Source: an uncultured Latescibacterota bacterium (GTDB lineage Bacteria; Latescibacterota; UBA2968). From it: a stretch of 64,000 nucleotides of DNA. The position numbers and the translations under genes are program-made. A model generated the notes under the pieces. It was not told the origin of the DNA. It ran no database searches and saw only the letters and a program-made list of their open reading frames with translations. Of the stretch, positions 34,945 to 43,476 are shown piece after piece. Within the stretch, counting starts at the first letter, position 1. Each line of letters begins with the position of its first letter. The DNA lies in assembly GCA_951812755.1 (NCBI GenBank), contig OX638329.1, positions 1,349,339 to 1,413,338 of the forward strand, given 5' to 3'.

Positions 34945-35278
34945 ACCTGTGTCTCATCTCCGTAGTATGCTCTGATGATAACTTGACAGTCAGAAGCAGT
35001 ATTGGTATCGTTTAGAAGCTGTTTTAAAATTAATACCTGATGTTACGCATGTCCGGCGTTTTGTCATGCTGAGCGTAGCCGAAGCATCTTTTCCACCTGA
35101 GTTGGTAAGAGATTCTTCGACTCCGCTGCGCTCCGCTCAGAATGACAGGGCAATAGCGCATCGCTGAGAAGGGGCAAAATGAGTTTTAAAACAGTCTCTT
35201 AGGTGCTTTCAGTTATTACTACTCTGGATGGACTGAGACCTGTCCCAGTCCCAAGCCTCTTGACCCTGGAGCTTTTTT
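34945..35278. other. divergent intergenic region containing a MITE-like element
   Basis: The 334-bp gap between the NFACT gene and the ClpX-like gene is mostly occupied by a repeat-like element (35019-35194). No additional gene is seen. GGAG at about 35268 serves the ClpX-like gene. Confidence 0.5.
35019..35194. mobile_element. MITE-like element related to the 184-bp copies
   Basis: The ends carry inverted CTGTTTTAAAA (35019-35029) and TTTTAAAACAG (35184-35194). Inside are TCATGCTGAGCGTAGCCGAA and GATTCTTCGACTCCGCTGCG blocks, which form a long imperfect palindrome and match the core of the elements at 28340 and 43164. The outer parts are different, so it is a related family and not a third copy. 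It has no coding capacity. Confidence 0.5.
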
Positions 35279-36808
35279 ATGTCTGAAAAACAACCTTTTT
35301 CTCCAGCAGAATTGCAAAAAGATCTCAAAAATTTCCTCGAACAAAAATACGGGAATCAGGTGGTCTTTCCCGAAGGGGAGACTGACGGGATGCAGGAAGG
35401 TCCCCGCGTGGAAGAACCCGCAGAACAAACCATAGACTTTGACCTCAAACCCGAAGAACTGGAGGCTTATTTAAACGAGTATGTGGTGCAGCAAGCCGAA
35501 GCAAAAGAAGTATTAGCCACCAAGATATGTACGCATTACAACCGCATGAAACTCGACCACGAAGACCCGGAATTTTCGCACAAAAATGTGGGGCAAATCA
35601 AAAACAATATACTCCTGATTGGTCCTACGGGCGTGGGCAAAACGTATTTGATCAAGTTAATTGCACAACGCATTGGCGTTCCATTTGTCAAGGGCGATGC
35701 GACAAAATTCAGCGAAACGGGATATGTGGGTGGCGATGTCGAAGACCTGATTCGAGAACTCGTGCACGAAGCCGATGGCAGTATTGAAATGGCACAATAC
35801 GGCATCGTGTACATTGACGAAATAGACAAAATCGCATCGAGCTCAAATCAGGTCGGTCCAGATGTATCGCGCACTGGCGTTCAGCGCAACTTGCTCAAGC
35901 TCATGGAAGAAACCGATGTCGATCTCAAAGCACCGCACGACCTCACATCGCAGATGGAATCCATGATGCAGTTTCAGCGCAGTGGCAAAGTAGAGCGTCA
36001 AAAAATTAACACGCGCAATATCCTGTTTATCGTAAGTGGTGCCTTCAGCGGACTCGACGACATCGTGCGCAAGCGTCTCAATCTGGGTAAAGTCGGGTTT
36101 CAATCGGGACGCGACATTGCCCACGAACAGGACCACACAGAACTTTTGCAATACGCCAAAACAGAAGACCTGATCGAATACGGTTTTGAATCTGAGTTTG
36201 TGGGGCGGTTGCCCGTAACAGCAATTTTAACGCCCTTGAGTGTTGACGATCTCTACGCGATCTTGCAGAGCCCGACCAGTTCAGTGATTTTGGGCAAGAA
36301 ACGCGACTTCAAAGCCTATGGCATTGATCTGACTTTTGATGGCGACGCCCTCAGATTATTGGCCGAACAAGCCGCCCTGGAACAAACCGGCGCCCGAAGT
36401 CTGGTCAGCGTATGTGAACGCACATTGCTAAAATTTGAAAAATCATTGCCATCGACAGACATCGATTCGTTTCACGTCACGAAAAATGTGATTGAAAATC
36501 CCGAACACGCACTTCAGCAATTGCTGGTCTTGCGGGGCACGAGCGCATTTGTCAAGCGATTCCAGAGCGCTTATGGCATCGCACTCATCTTTGACGATGA
36601 AGCACTGGCCGCGCTTGCCGAAAAGGCAGCAAAAGAAAATCGCACAGTTGACGAAGTGTGTCCGGATTTATTTGACGATTACGGGCACGGGCTAAAACTG
36701 TTGGGACACCAGTCTTTTGTCATTACCGCAGAAGCCGTGCGTCAGCCCAAAGACTTTCTCAACGGCCTGGTAAAAGCATTCTACCAGGGGGAGCATAGTA
36801 AGTCTTAA
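35279..36808 (+). CDS. ClpX/HslU-like AAA+ unfoldase lacking the zinc-binding domain
   Basis: 509 aa. Residues 1-75 are an acidic N-terminus with no Cys4 zinc finger. The AAA+ core has Walker A GPTGVGKT (about 116), pore loop GYVGGDVEDLI, Walker B IVYIDEIDKIA, and a ClpX-type segment RLNLGKVGFQSGRD. There a VGF tripeptide sits where ClpX has IGF for ClpP docking. The C-terminal domain is extended by about 100 residues beyond ClpX. GGAG lies 8 bases before the ATG. The 3' end overlaps the convergent murQ by 4 bp. The partner protease and substrates are unknown. Confidence 0.85.
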   Translation: MSEKQPFSPAELQKDLKNFLEQKYGNQVVFPEGETDGMQEGPRVEEPAEQTIDFDLKPEELEAYLNEYVVQQAEAKEVLATKICTHYNRMKLDHEDPEFSHKNVGQIKNNILLIGPTGVGKTYLIKLIAQRIGVPFVKGDATKFSETGYVGGDVEDLIRELVHEADGSIEMAQYGIVYIDEIDKIASSSNQVGPDVSRTGVQRNLLKLMEETDVDLKAPHDLTSQMESMMQFQRSGKVERQKINTRNILFIVSGAFSGLDDIVRKRLNLGKVGFQSGRDIAHEQDHTELLQYAKTEDLIEYGFESEFVGRLPVTAILTPLSVDDLYAILQSPTSSVILGKKRDFKAYGIDLTFDGDALRLLAEQAALEQTGARSLVSVCERTLLKFEKSLPSTDIDSFHVTKNVIENPEHALQQLLVLRGTSAFVKRFQSAYGIALIFDDEALAALAEKAAKENRTVDEVCPDLFDDYGHGLKLLGHQSFVITAEAVRQPKDFLNGLVKAFYQGEHSKS

Positions 36809-37719
36809 TCCGCCAGGACCTTGTTGATAACGCCATCGTTTTGCCGCAGCAACTCGCGGGCTGTTTCTATGGAGACAGCCCGCTTTGTCATGACAATAGC
36901 CGTTTTGAGATCGCCCACTGCATCGTCAAGTGCCCGACGACTCTCCTCAGGCGTCAGATCAGATACGATCCCCAAAATGCGTTCGGCGCGGTCTATGAGT
37001 TTGTCACAGGTCGGCGCGAGGTCAACCATCAAATTTTCATAGACCTTGCCCACGCGGATCATGGCCGTTGTCGTTATCATATTGAGCACGAGCTTGGTAG
37101 CCGTACCCGCTTTCATGCGCGTCGAGCCCGCAATGACTTCTGGCCCTACAACAGGGACAATTGCAATATCTGCGCGTGCTTTTTCTACGACAACGGGATT
37201 GCAAGTAAAAAACACGGCCTTCGCGCCAATGCGTTGTGCGTATTCGAGCGCACCGAGCACAAAAGGCGTAACCCCACTCGCCGCAATACCCATAACGACA
37301 TCATCGGATGTGCAGCCGCGATCTTTGAGTGCTGCTTCTCCGTCTTTGGGATGGTCTTCCGCACCTTCTTGTGAATGCGTCAAAGCGGGAATACCACCGG
37401 CGATAATACCCTGCACGAAATCGGGTGACACGCCATAGGTCGGAGGACATTCAGACGCATCGAGAACGCCGAGGCGACCACTGGTTCCCGCGCCAATATA
37501 AAAAAGGCGGCCGCCCTTTTGAAACGCCGATACCACGAGATCGACAGCACAGGCAATATCATCTATCACATCTTCAACAGCACGCGCTACTTTTTGATCT
37601 TCGGCATTGATAAGACGCAACGCATCCACCGTTGAACACCGGTCAATATGGGTGCTATTGGAATTGCGCTGTTCAGTGAGCAAATCGGCCCACTTTGAGA
37701 CCTGTCTATTCATTTTCAT
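36805..37719 (-). CDS. murQ: N-acetylmuramic acid 6-phosphate etherase
   Basis: A 304-aa SIS-domain enzyme cleaving the lactyl ether of MurNAc-6-P to give GlcNAc-6-P in cell-wall recycling. YIGAGTSGRLGVLDASECPP is the signature, and GIIAGG and EVIAGSTRMKAGTATKLVLN follow with the catalytic glutamate region. An ATG six bases downstream (37713) is an alternative start. The start overlaps the end of the UPF0182 gene by 14 bp on the same strand. No murP or PTS gene is near. Confidence 0.95.
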   Translation of the reverse strand: MKMNRQVSKWADLLTEQRNSNSTHIDRCSTVDALRLINAEDQKVARAVEDVIDDIACAVDLVVSAFQKGGRLFYIGAGTSGRLGVLDASECPPTYGVSPDFVQGIIAGGIPALTHSQEGAEDHPKDGEAALKDRGCTSDDVVMGIAASGVTPFVLGALEYAQRIGAKAVFFTCNPVVVEKARADIAIVPVVGPEVIAGSTRMKAGTATKLVLNMITTTAMIRVGKVYENLMVDLAPTCDKLIDRAERILGIVSDLTPEESRRALDDAVGDLKTAIVMTKRAVSIETARELLRQNDGVINKVLAD

Positions 37720-40447
37720 TCATGCGCCGAAGGGTTTCGCGCAATGCCTCAACGCTTTGTCCATAATCGGAAAACGCGCCCGCCTGCAAGTGCTTTTGCG
37801 CCGTTTCAAATTGGCGATAGGCCTGACGCGCAAGTGCTTTGAGATCTTCTGGCAAAATTTCAGTATCCCGAACTCGCGTACCCGTTTTTTTGGCAAAAAC
37901 TCTGTTGAGAGCATCGTTGAGATCTTCGCCCATAGCGAGGCGGTCACCGTGAATAGCGAGCACGCGCTTGAGCTCTGGCATGCCGTGTTGGGACGCGCGC
38001 AGATAAAGCGGCTCGACATAAATAAACGAATTGCGAATGGGAATAACCAGCAAATTGCCCCGTATGACATCTGACCCACGCTGGTCCCACAGGGTAATTT
38101 CTCGAGAAATATCAGTATCCTGATTGATGCGTTGTTCGATGAGCATCGGCCCGTAAATGAGCTTTTCCTTGGGCAATTTATAGACCACGAGTCGTCCGTA
38201 ATTTTCTCCGTCACAGCGCGCAAATATCCAGCCGATCATATTGGGTTTGTTGGAAGGTGTGGCCGGCAACATGAGGATATATTCCTCATGGTCCTCATCC
38301 GGCAAGCGCGCCATCACATAATACGGGCGCATGCGAATGGGGCGATCAACCGTGCCGTAGTATTCGGTGGGAATTTCCCACACATCCTCGCGGTTGTAAA
38401 ACACAATCGGGGTGGTCATGTGATACGTATTGTAAAGCGACGCCTGAATATCAAAAAGATCTATCGGATACCGCAAGTGCACGCGAAGTGCGGGACTGAT
38501 TTCATCGGCTGACTTGAACAGATGTGGGAAAATCGCCATATAGGTCTTGAGAAGGGGATCGCTCGTATCCCAGGCGTAAAAGGTGACACTGCCATTGTAC
38601 GCGTCGAGCACCACTTTGACAGAATTTCGGATATAATTCATCTCTCGCACATAAGGCCGCCCATAAGGCATCGAATAGGGAAACATATTGGACACGGTAT
38701 AGGCATCCTGTATCCAGACCAGGCGGCCTTCAATCAGGGCGAGATAGGGATCGTCGTCAAAACGGAGAAACGGAGCAATTTTGTCAAACCGCCGCGGGGC
38801 ATCTTCGCCAAAGCGGGTGCCGATGTGCCGGTCAAACACAATGCGACTTTGAGGCGTTATCGCATCGGTAAAAAGAATAAATGGATCGACAAAGCGAATG
38901 GCAAATGCAAGGCGCGTCAAAAATCCGCCCAATGGTACGCCACCGCGCCCCTTGTAGGTCGTGTATATATTCTCATCGCCTTTGGGATAGTCAAATTCGG
39001 GTGTGTTGGTCTGAACGATGACATAATCGCGCATGTCTTCCCCATAGTAGAGTTCGGGGCGGACAACTTCCAGGCCATTTGATGTAACCGGTGGAATATC
39101 TTTGAGCAAAAACCCCGGCAGCCCCTCGGCTGCAATCTCATTGGCCGGACTCATGACCAGACCGTATCCATGCGTGTACACAAGATGCCGATTAACCCAT
39201 GTATCCCCTGGCAAATCGCGCGGATTTCTCGCCAGTTCGCGGGCGGCCAGCATAACCTGCCGATACGTGCCATCAATGCGATACCGATCCACATCGACAC
39301 TTCGAAATTTGTAATAGGACCGAATTTCCTGAATCTGCGCATACGTGTCCATAAGCGGGCGGCGATCCCACAGCGGAATACTTTGTATGGTAGCCTGATT
39401 ATTTGCGATATCATCCGCAGTCAGATCAGATTCGCCGGGAAAAGGCACCTCCTCGATCTTGTCCAGACTATATGCTTTGCGCGTGTAATTAATAGCATGT
39501 TGAATATAGGGCTTTTCTCTGTCAAACTCATTGGCCCGCACAATCACCAATTCAAAGACAATAGGGATAAACCAACTCACGACAATGAGCGAACCGAGAT
39601 AGCCCGCCGCGCCAAATCCGGGAATCGTCCATGTGCGAACACGCACGTTGTAAAAGAGCAAACCCGCGAGAACAATAAGCCCCAAAAGCATCAGATAGTA
39701 GGCCCAAATCTGGATATTGAGATCTGTATAACCCGCGCCAAAAAAAGCATCTTTGCGAAAAGAATAGAGCAGTTCGTATCTTTTTAACCAATACCCCCAT
39801 GCGAGCAAAAGAGCGAGAACAGCGCCGAGACTCGAGACGTGTGCCCGCACATACGGGGTCGTAATCCAGCGCTTGTCATCGAATCGAATCGCCCTATCCT
39901 GATGATAGGAAACAACCGTAGCAATCCCCGTCACAATAATTGCAGAAATCAACCAACCTTGCAGAAAATTGTACAGCGGCAGGCTAAAAACATAAAATCC
40001 TATGTCGTGCCCAAATATGGGATCGGCCAGGTCAAAAGAAGTGGGATTGGCGTATTTGAGAACAACTGACCAGGCCGAGGTGCCCGCAATACCCATAAAA
40101 AAGGACAACAGCGCAACAATCCCGATCCAGGCGTAGCGCTGTCGGAGGGAGTGATCAGGCGGTATGGGAATATCGCCATCGATAATAACCTCAAGCGCCA
40201 TGATGCGCGTGGGCTGTCCATAGCGCCGGGCAGCGACAATACTAATACCGCAAATCAGTGCAAAAACACTTCCAAATGCGAAAAGGGCGAGGGTTTTGGT
40301 GCGTATAATGGTGACAAATGCGTTTTGAAAGCCGAGCTCTGAAAACCAGAGATAATCGGTATAAATCACCGAGAGCAGCCTCAGCCCAACAAAAGCTGCA
40401 AAAACAGTAAAACCCAGAATGAGGACAATAAACGCGCGTTTTGGCAT
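37706..40447 (-). CDS. UPF0182 (COG1615) large membrane protein
   Basis: 913 aa. Residues 1-330 contain about seven transmembrane helices (e.g. AFIVLILGFTVFAAFVGLRL). The rest is a large extracytoplasmic domain with conserved blocks such as NRHLVYTHGYGLVMSPAN and YGEDMRDYVIV. The family is widespread in actinobacteria, cyanobacteria and others; its function is unknown. It is followed with a 14-bp overlap by murQ, hinting at an envelope connection. Its upstream gap is shared with the divergent lysine aminomutase gene. Confidence 0.93.
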   Translation of the reverse strand: MPKRAFIVLILGFTVFAAFVGLRLLSVIYTDYLWFSELGFQNAFVTIIRTKTLALFAFGSVFALICGISIVAARRYGQPTRIMALEVIIDGDIPIPPDHSLRQRYAWIGIVALLSFFMGIAGTSAWSVVLKYANPTSFDLADPIFGHDIGFYVFSLPLYNFLQGWLISAIIVTGIATVVSYHQDRAIRFDDKRWITTPYVRAHVSSLGAVLALLLAWGYWLKRYELLYSFRKDAFFGAGYTDLNIQIWAYYLMLLGLIVLAGLLFYNVRVRTWTIPGFGAAGYLGSLIVVSWFIPIVFELVIVRANEFDREKPYIQHAINYTRKAYSLDKIEEVPFPGESDLTADDIANNQATIQSIPLWDRRPLMDTYAQIQEIRSYYKFRSVDVDRYRIDGTYRQVMLAARELARNPRDLPGDTWVNRHLVYTHGYGLVMSPANEIAAEGLPGFLLKDIPPVTSNGLEVVRPELYYGEDMRDYVIVQTNTPEFDYPKGDENIYTTYKGRGGVPLGGFLTRLAFAIRFVDPFILFTDAITPQSRIVFDRHIGTRFGEDAPRRFDKIAPFLRFDDDPYLALIEGRLVWIQDAYTVSNMFPYSMPYGRPYVREMNYIRNSVKVVLDAYNGSVTFYAWDTSDPLLKTYMAIFPHLFKSADEISPALRVHLRYPIDLFDIQASLYNTYHMTTPIVFYNREDVWEIPTEYYGTVDRPIRMRPYYVMARLPDEDHEEYILMLPATPSNKPNMIGWIFARCDGENYGRLVVYKLPKEKLIYGPMLIEQRINQDTDISREITLWDQRGSDVIRGNLLVIPIRNSFIYVEPLYLRASQHGMPELKRVLAIHGDRLAMGEDLNDALNRVFAKKTGTRVRDTEILPEDLKALARQAYRQFETAQKHLQAGAFSDYGQSVEALRETLRRMNENE

Positions 40448-40534
40448 GGAAAATTCCGTTCAGAATGATGGCAATGGATTTCCTAAAGTAAAATAAACAA
40501 ACAGGTTGAACAAGGCTTTTGTCCGCGCCCAGAC

Positions 40535-40563
40535 TTGACAGACATATACTGTGGGTGTATTAT
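40535..40563 (+). promoter_or_regulatory. sigma-70-type promoter of kamA
   Basis: TTGACA (40535-40540) and TATTAT (40558-40563) are separated by 17 bp, giving a near-consensus promoter 57 bp before the kamA ATG. Confidence 0.7.
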
Positions 40564-40619
40564 AGATAGCCTGCACACAGGCGTAACCACACCTTGCATC
40601 TCAATAAAAAGGCAGAAAG

Positions 40620-41981
40620 ATGGCCATTACCGAAGAAGTTTATGCCCCCCGCACAAAACCGCCCGTCGATCCCGAAGATCTCGCACATCGCGAGTTGCGC
40701 CGGGACGAATTTTGGCGACATATTCCCGCATTTGCAGACATAGACGCGCACACCTTTCACTCGCACATCTTTCAGATGCGCCATTCAATAACCAGCGTGG
40801 GTAAATTGATGCGAGTCCTTGAAAATCGGGTATCCAATGACTTTTATCAGGAAGTTGCAGCGGGCCTGCAACACGCGCCCATGAGCGTGCGAATTTCGCC
40901 GTATATCACGAGCTTGATCAATTGGGATGACCCGTATCGCGATCCGCTTCGCAAACAATTTTTGTCTCTCAGATGCGAGCAAGAGCGCGATCATCCCGAA
41001 CTGCACCTCGATTCGCTCAACGAATTGGGGGATGCCCCCGTTGCTGGCTTGACACATCGCTATCCAGACCGCGTGTTATTCCTCGTACTCGACACCTGTC
41101 CCGTATATTGCCGATTTTGCACCCGCAGCTATGCCGTGGGGCTGAATACAGAAGATGTGGAAAAAGTTAATCTGCGAGTCAATCGCGAACGATGGGACAA
41201 TGCGATTGAGTATATTCAATCGCGTCCCGAAATCGAAGACGTAGTGGTCAGCGGCGGCGACATGTATCAACTCAAAGCCGATCAGCTCGAAGAACTGGGC
41301 AATCGCCTGCTGAATATTGACCACATTCGGCGATTTCGCTTTGCGACCAAAGGCCCGGCGGTCCTGCCGCAAAAACTCGTCACAGATGATGCCTGGGTAG
41401 ATGCGCTGACGCGCGTGGTGGATCGCGGGCGCAAAATGCACAAAGAAGTGGTTCTGCACACCCATTTTAATCACCCTGCCGAAATCACTGGCATTACACA
41501 GGACGGGCTTAATCGGCTACAATCGCGCGGAATAACAATACGCAACCAGGCAGTACTTCAAAGCGGTGTGAATAACAGCATCGAGACGATGAGACTCCTG
41601 ATCAAGCGGTTGAGCTACTTAAACGTACAACCCTATTATGTGTATTTTCACGACCTCGTGCGCGGCGTTGAAGACCTGCGCACAACCCTCGACGATGGCC
41701 TCGCCATTGAAAAAGCTATACGCGGCACCACATCCGGATTTAACATGCCCACATTTATCGTAGATACATTGGGCGGCGGCGGAAAACGAGACGCGCACTC
41801 CTATGAATACTACAACAGGGAAACCGGGATCGCCGTTTATATCAGTCCCGTCGTAAAACCCGATACATTTTTCTTTTATTTTGATCCACTCTGGCGTTTG
41901 CGCGAAGATATACAAGCGCGATGGCAGGATGATGTGGAGAGGGAAAAAATGAAAGCCGAGGCCATAGAGGCTGCGCGGTAA
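40620..41981 (+). CDS. kamA: lysine 2,3-aminomutase (KamA family radical SAM enzyme)
   Basis: 453 aa. The radical SAM cluster motif is CPVYCRFC (C160, C164, C167), and the PLP lysine lies in DTLGGGGK. PLP and SAM together interconvert alpha- and beta-lysine. The two aspartates that in clostridial KamA hold the lysine epsilon-amino group are both present (YFHDLVRG and IVDTLGGGGK), favouring lysine over glutamate as substrate; this is inference from the family. The length and the C-terminal extension match full aminomutases and not the shorter EpmB. A strong promoter precedes and a terminator follows, so it is monocistronic. Beta-lysine could be an osmolyte or a catabolic intermediate. Confidence 0.88.
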   Translation: MAITEEVYAPRTKPPVDPEDLAHRELRRDEFWRHIPAFADIDAHTFHSHIFQMRHSITSVGKLMRVLENRVSNDFYQEVAAGLQHAPMSVRISPYITSLINWDDPYRDPLRKQFLSLRCEQERDHPELHLDSLNELGDAPVAGLTHRYPDRVLFLVLDTCPVYCRFCTRSYAVGLNTEDVEKVNLRVNRERWDNAIEYIQSRPEIEDVVVSGGDMYQLKADQLEELGNRLLNIDHIRRFRFATKGPAVLPQKLVTDDAWVDALTRVVDRGRKMHKEVVLHTHFNHPAEITGITQDGLNRLQSRGITIRNQAVLQSGVNNSIETMRLLIKRLSYLNVQPYYVYFHDLVRGVEDLRTTLDDGLAIEKAIRGTTSGFNMPTFIVDTLGGGGKRDAHSYEYYNRETGIAVYISPVVKPDTFFFYFDPLWRLREDIQARWQDDVEREKMKAEAIEAAR

Positions 41982-41998
41982 GACACAGCAAATACAAC

Positions 41999-42033
41999 AA
42001 AAAGGGGCAACCGGAAAAGGTCGCCCCTTTTTT
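41999..42033. terminator. bidirectional terminator after kamA
   Basis: AAAAAGGGGC and GCCCCTTTTTT form the stem, extended by ACC/GGT across one mismatch, with a GGAAAA loop. It overlaps the stop codon of the convergent Uma2 gene. Confidence 0.85.
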
Positions 42034-42580
42034 AGAACACATCTGCAAGTGGCAATTTCCACCCGGGCACGACATCGCCACCGTCAATTGTATCGCCCTC
42101 TGTGAGAACGCGAACATCATCGAACCCGCGATAGACGGTTGCTATACGCGTTTTGGGATCGAGTACAATAACCATCTTCGCACCTGCCCGCAACCAATCA
42201 AAAGCTTTCTCCGTCACTTCGGATGCGCGGTCATTTGGCGAGACGACTTCAACGGCGAGGTCGGGCGCGCCAGGGAAGAACCCTTCTTCATCTATGGCTT
42301 CCGCACGTTCTTTCGACACAAAACTCGCATCGGGTGCGCGCACCGTATCGGGGGCAGTGTCGATAATAAATCCGGTTTCGGCGGCATACGTTGTACCAAG
42401 GTCATTGTTTTCGACAAATAATCCAAGGCGGATGCCAATTGTTGCTGCAATTCGTCCGTGCTGACTTCCCGCTGGAGCCATCTGGCGCAATTCTCCCTTT
42501 ATGAGTTCATAGCGATAGCCATTGTGCGGCATCACCAGAAGCTCATCGGCTGTCATGGTGGCAACGGTTTGTAGGGCCAT
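42032..42580 (-). CDS. Uma2 family protein (PD-(D/E)XK-fold, DUF820)
   Basis: A 182-aa Uma2-type restriction-endonuclease-fold protein. MTADELLVMPHNGYRYELIK is the typical N-terminus, followed by GSQHGRIAATIGIRL, VRAPDASFVS, and the core GAPDLAVEVVSPNDRASEV. Uma2 proteins are numerous in cyanobacteria and Planctomycetes; their function is unproven. The ATG at 42580 follows AGG. It lies about 70 bp downstream of the deoxyribosyltransferase gene on the same strand. Confidence 0.9.
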   Translation of the reverse strand: MALQTVATMTADELLVMPHNGYRYELIKGELRQMAPAGSQHGRIAATIGIRLGLFVENNDLGTTYAAETGFIIDTAPDTVRAPDASFVSKERAEAIDEEGFFPGAPDLAVEVVSPNDRASEVTEKAFDWLRAGAKMVIVLDPKTRIATVYRGFDDVRVLTEGDTIDGGDVVPGWKLPLADVF

Positions 42581-42651
42581 ACCTGAACCTGTTTTGTTTG
42601 GATGAAATGATGGTTGTTGATAAAATATAATACTCAGGAATAACAGATCTG

Positions 42652-43122
42652 TCAATCTACTGCGCTATTCAGCCAGCGCACCAGAGCCTTATCGGGATCG
42701 GCAATTTCATTCAGAGACGTAAAATAATAATCTTCCCAGCCGTGTTCTGGCAGGCCTGTAAAAAGCATAAGGTTAAGCGCATAGTCTTCAGAATCGGTGC
42801 AACGGCGAAAATCGTCTCGAAAGAGAAAGGTCTTTTTGTTCAAAGCAATAGCAATCCCGAGTTCAACCATCACACCTTCATCGGGCGGCGTACCATTGAC
42901 AATGGCAAATATCGCGTCTGATTCTTTGACATCACGCACATCTGCCTGCCCAATTTGATACGCCCATCCAGGCTGTGCCTTATCAATCTGGTTATTGCGT
43001 TCAAAGGGTTCCCACACCTCTGCGCCGATAGATTCGAGCACCTGAACAAACTCGGGCAAAAGCTGCTGTTTCTGTTGAGACGAAAAACCGTAGGGACTGG
43101 CGAGATAAATAATTTTGGACAT
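42652..43122 (-). CDS. nucleoside 2-deoxyribosyltransferase
   Basis: 156 aa, exchanging the base of 2'-deoxyribonucleosides in salvage. IYLASPYGFS is at the N-terminus. The family core SDAIFAIVNGTPPDEGVMVE contains the catalytic Glu region (DEGVMVELGIAIAL), and LNLMLF follows. AGGAG is 7 bases before the ATG. A MITE-like element lies directly upstream (43164-43344). Confidence 0.9.
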   Translation of the reverse strand: MSKIIYLASPYGFSSQQKQQLLPEFVQVLESIGAEVWEPFERNNQIDKAQPGWAYQIGQADVRDVKESDAIFAIVNGTPPDEGVMVELGIAIALNKKTFLFRDDFRRCTDSEDYALNLMLFTGLPEHGWEDYYFTSLNEIADPDKALVRWLNSAVD

Positions 43123-43476
43123 AGGATTCTCCTCATACTGAATTGTGATCTATAACCAAGATACGCGATGTGTGACTTTAAAAATAAATACGCTATACAC
43201 CCTGTCATGCTGAGGAAGCCGCTAGGCTGACGAAGCATCTGTTACCCATGCACACTGTTGAGGCAGCAGATTCTTCGACTCCGCTGCGCTCCGCTCAGAA
43301 TGACAGTGCTCATTTGACCTTTGACCTTGAAGTCACACATGACGTAACCAAGATATAGAAATGAGTTTTCCGATTGTCAAGAAGCTTTATATTGTGGAAC
43401 AGCGTATAATTATTTAGCAGTTCATTGGGTGTGGGGACAATTCCTAATTCTCAATTTTTAATTCTTAATTCATTAA
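43123..43476. other. divergent intergenic region containing MITE copy 2
   Basis: Of 354 bp, 181 bp are the MITE-like element. The remaining 130 bp before the MFS gene is AT-rich and includes a TATAAT (43405-43410) without a properly spaced -35. No gene was found. Confidence 0.5.
43164..43344. mobile_element. MITE-like element, copy 2
   Basis: A roughly 181-bp element, nearly identical to 28340-28523, with the same imperfect terminal inverted repeats (CGCGATGTGTGACTT and AAGTCACACATGACG). It is flanked by an 11-bp direct repeat TAACCAAGATA (43153-43163 and 43345-43355). Since this flanking sequence differs from that of copy 1, both look like independent insertions with target duplication. Confidence 0.72.
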
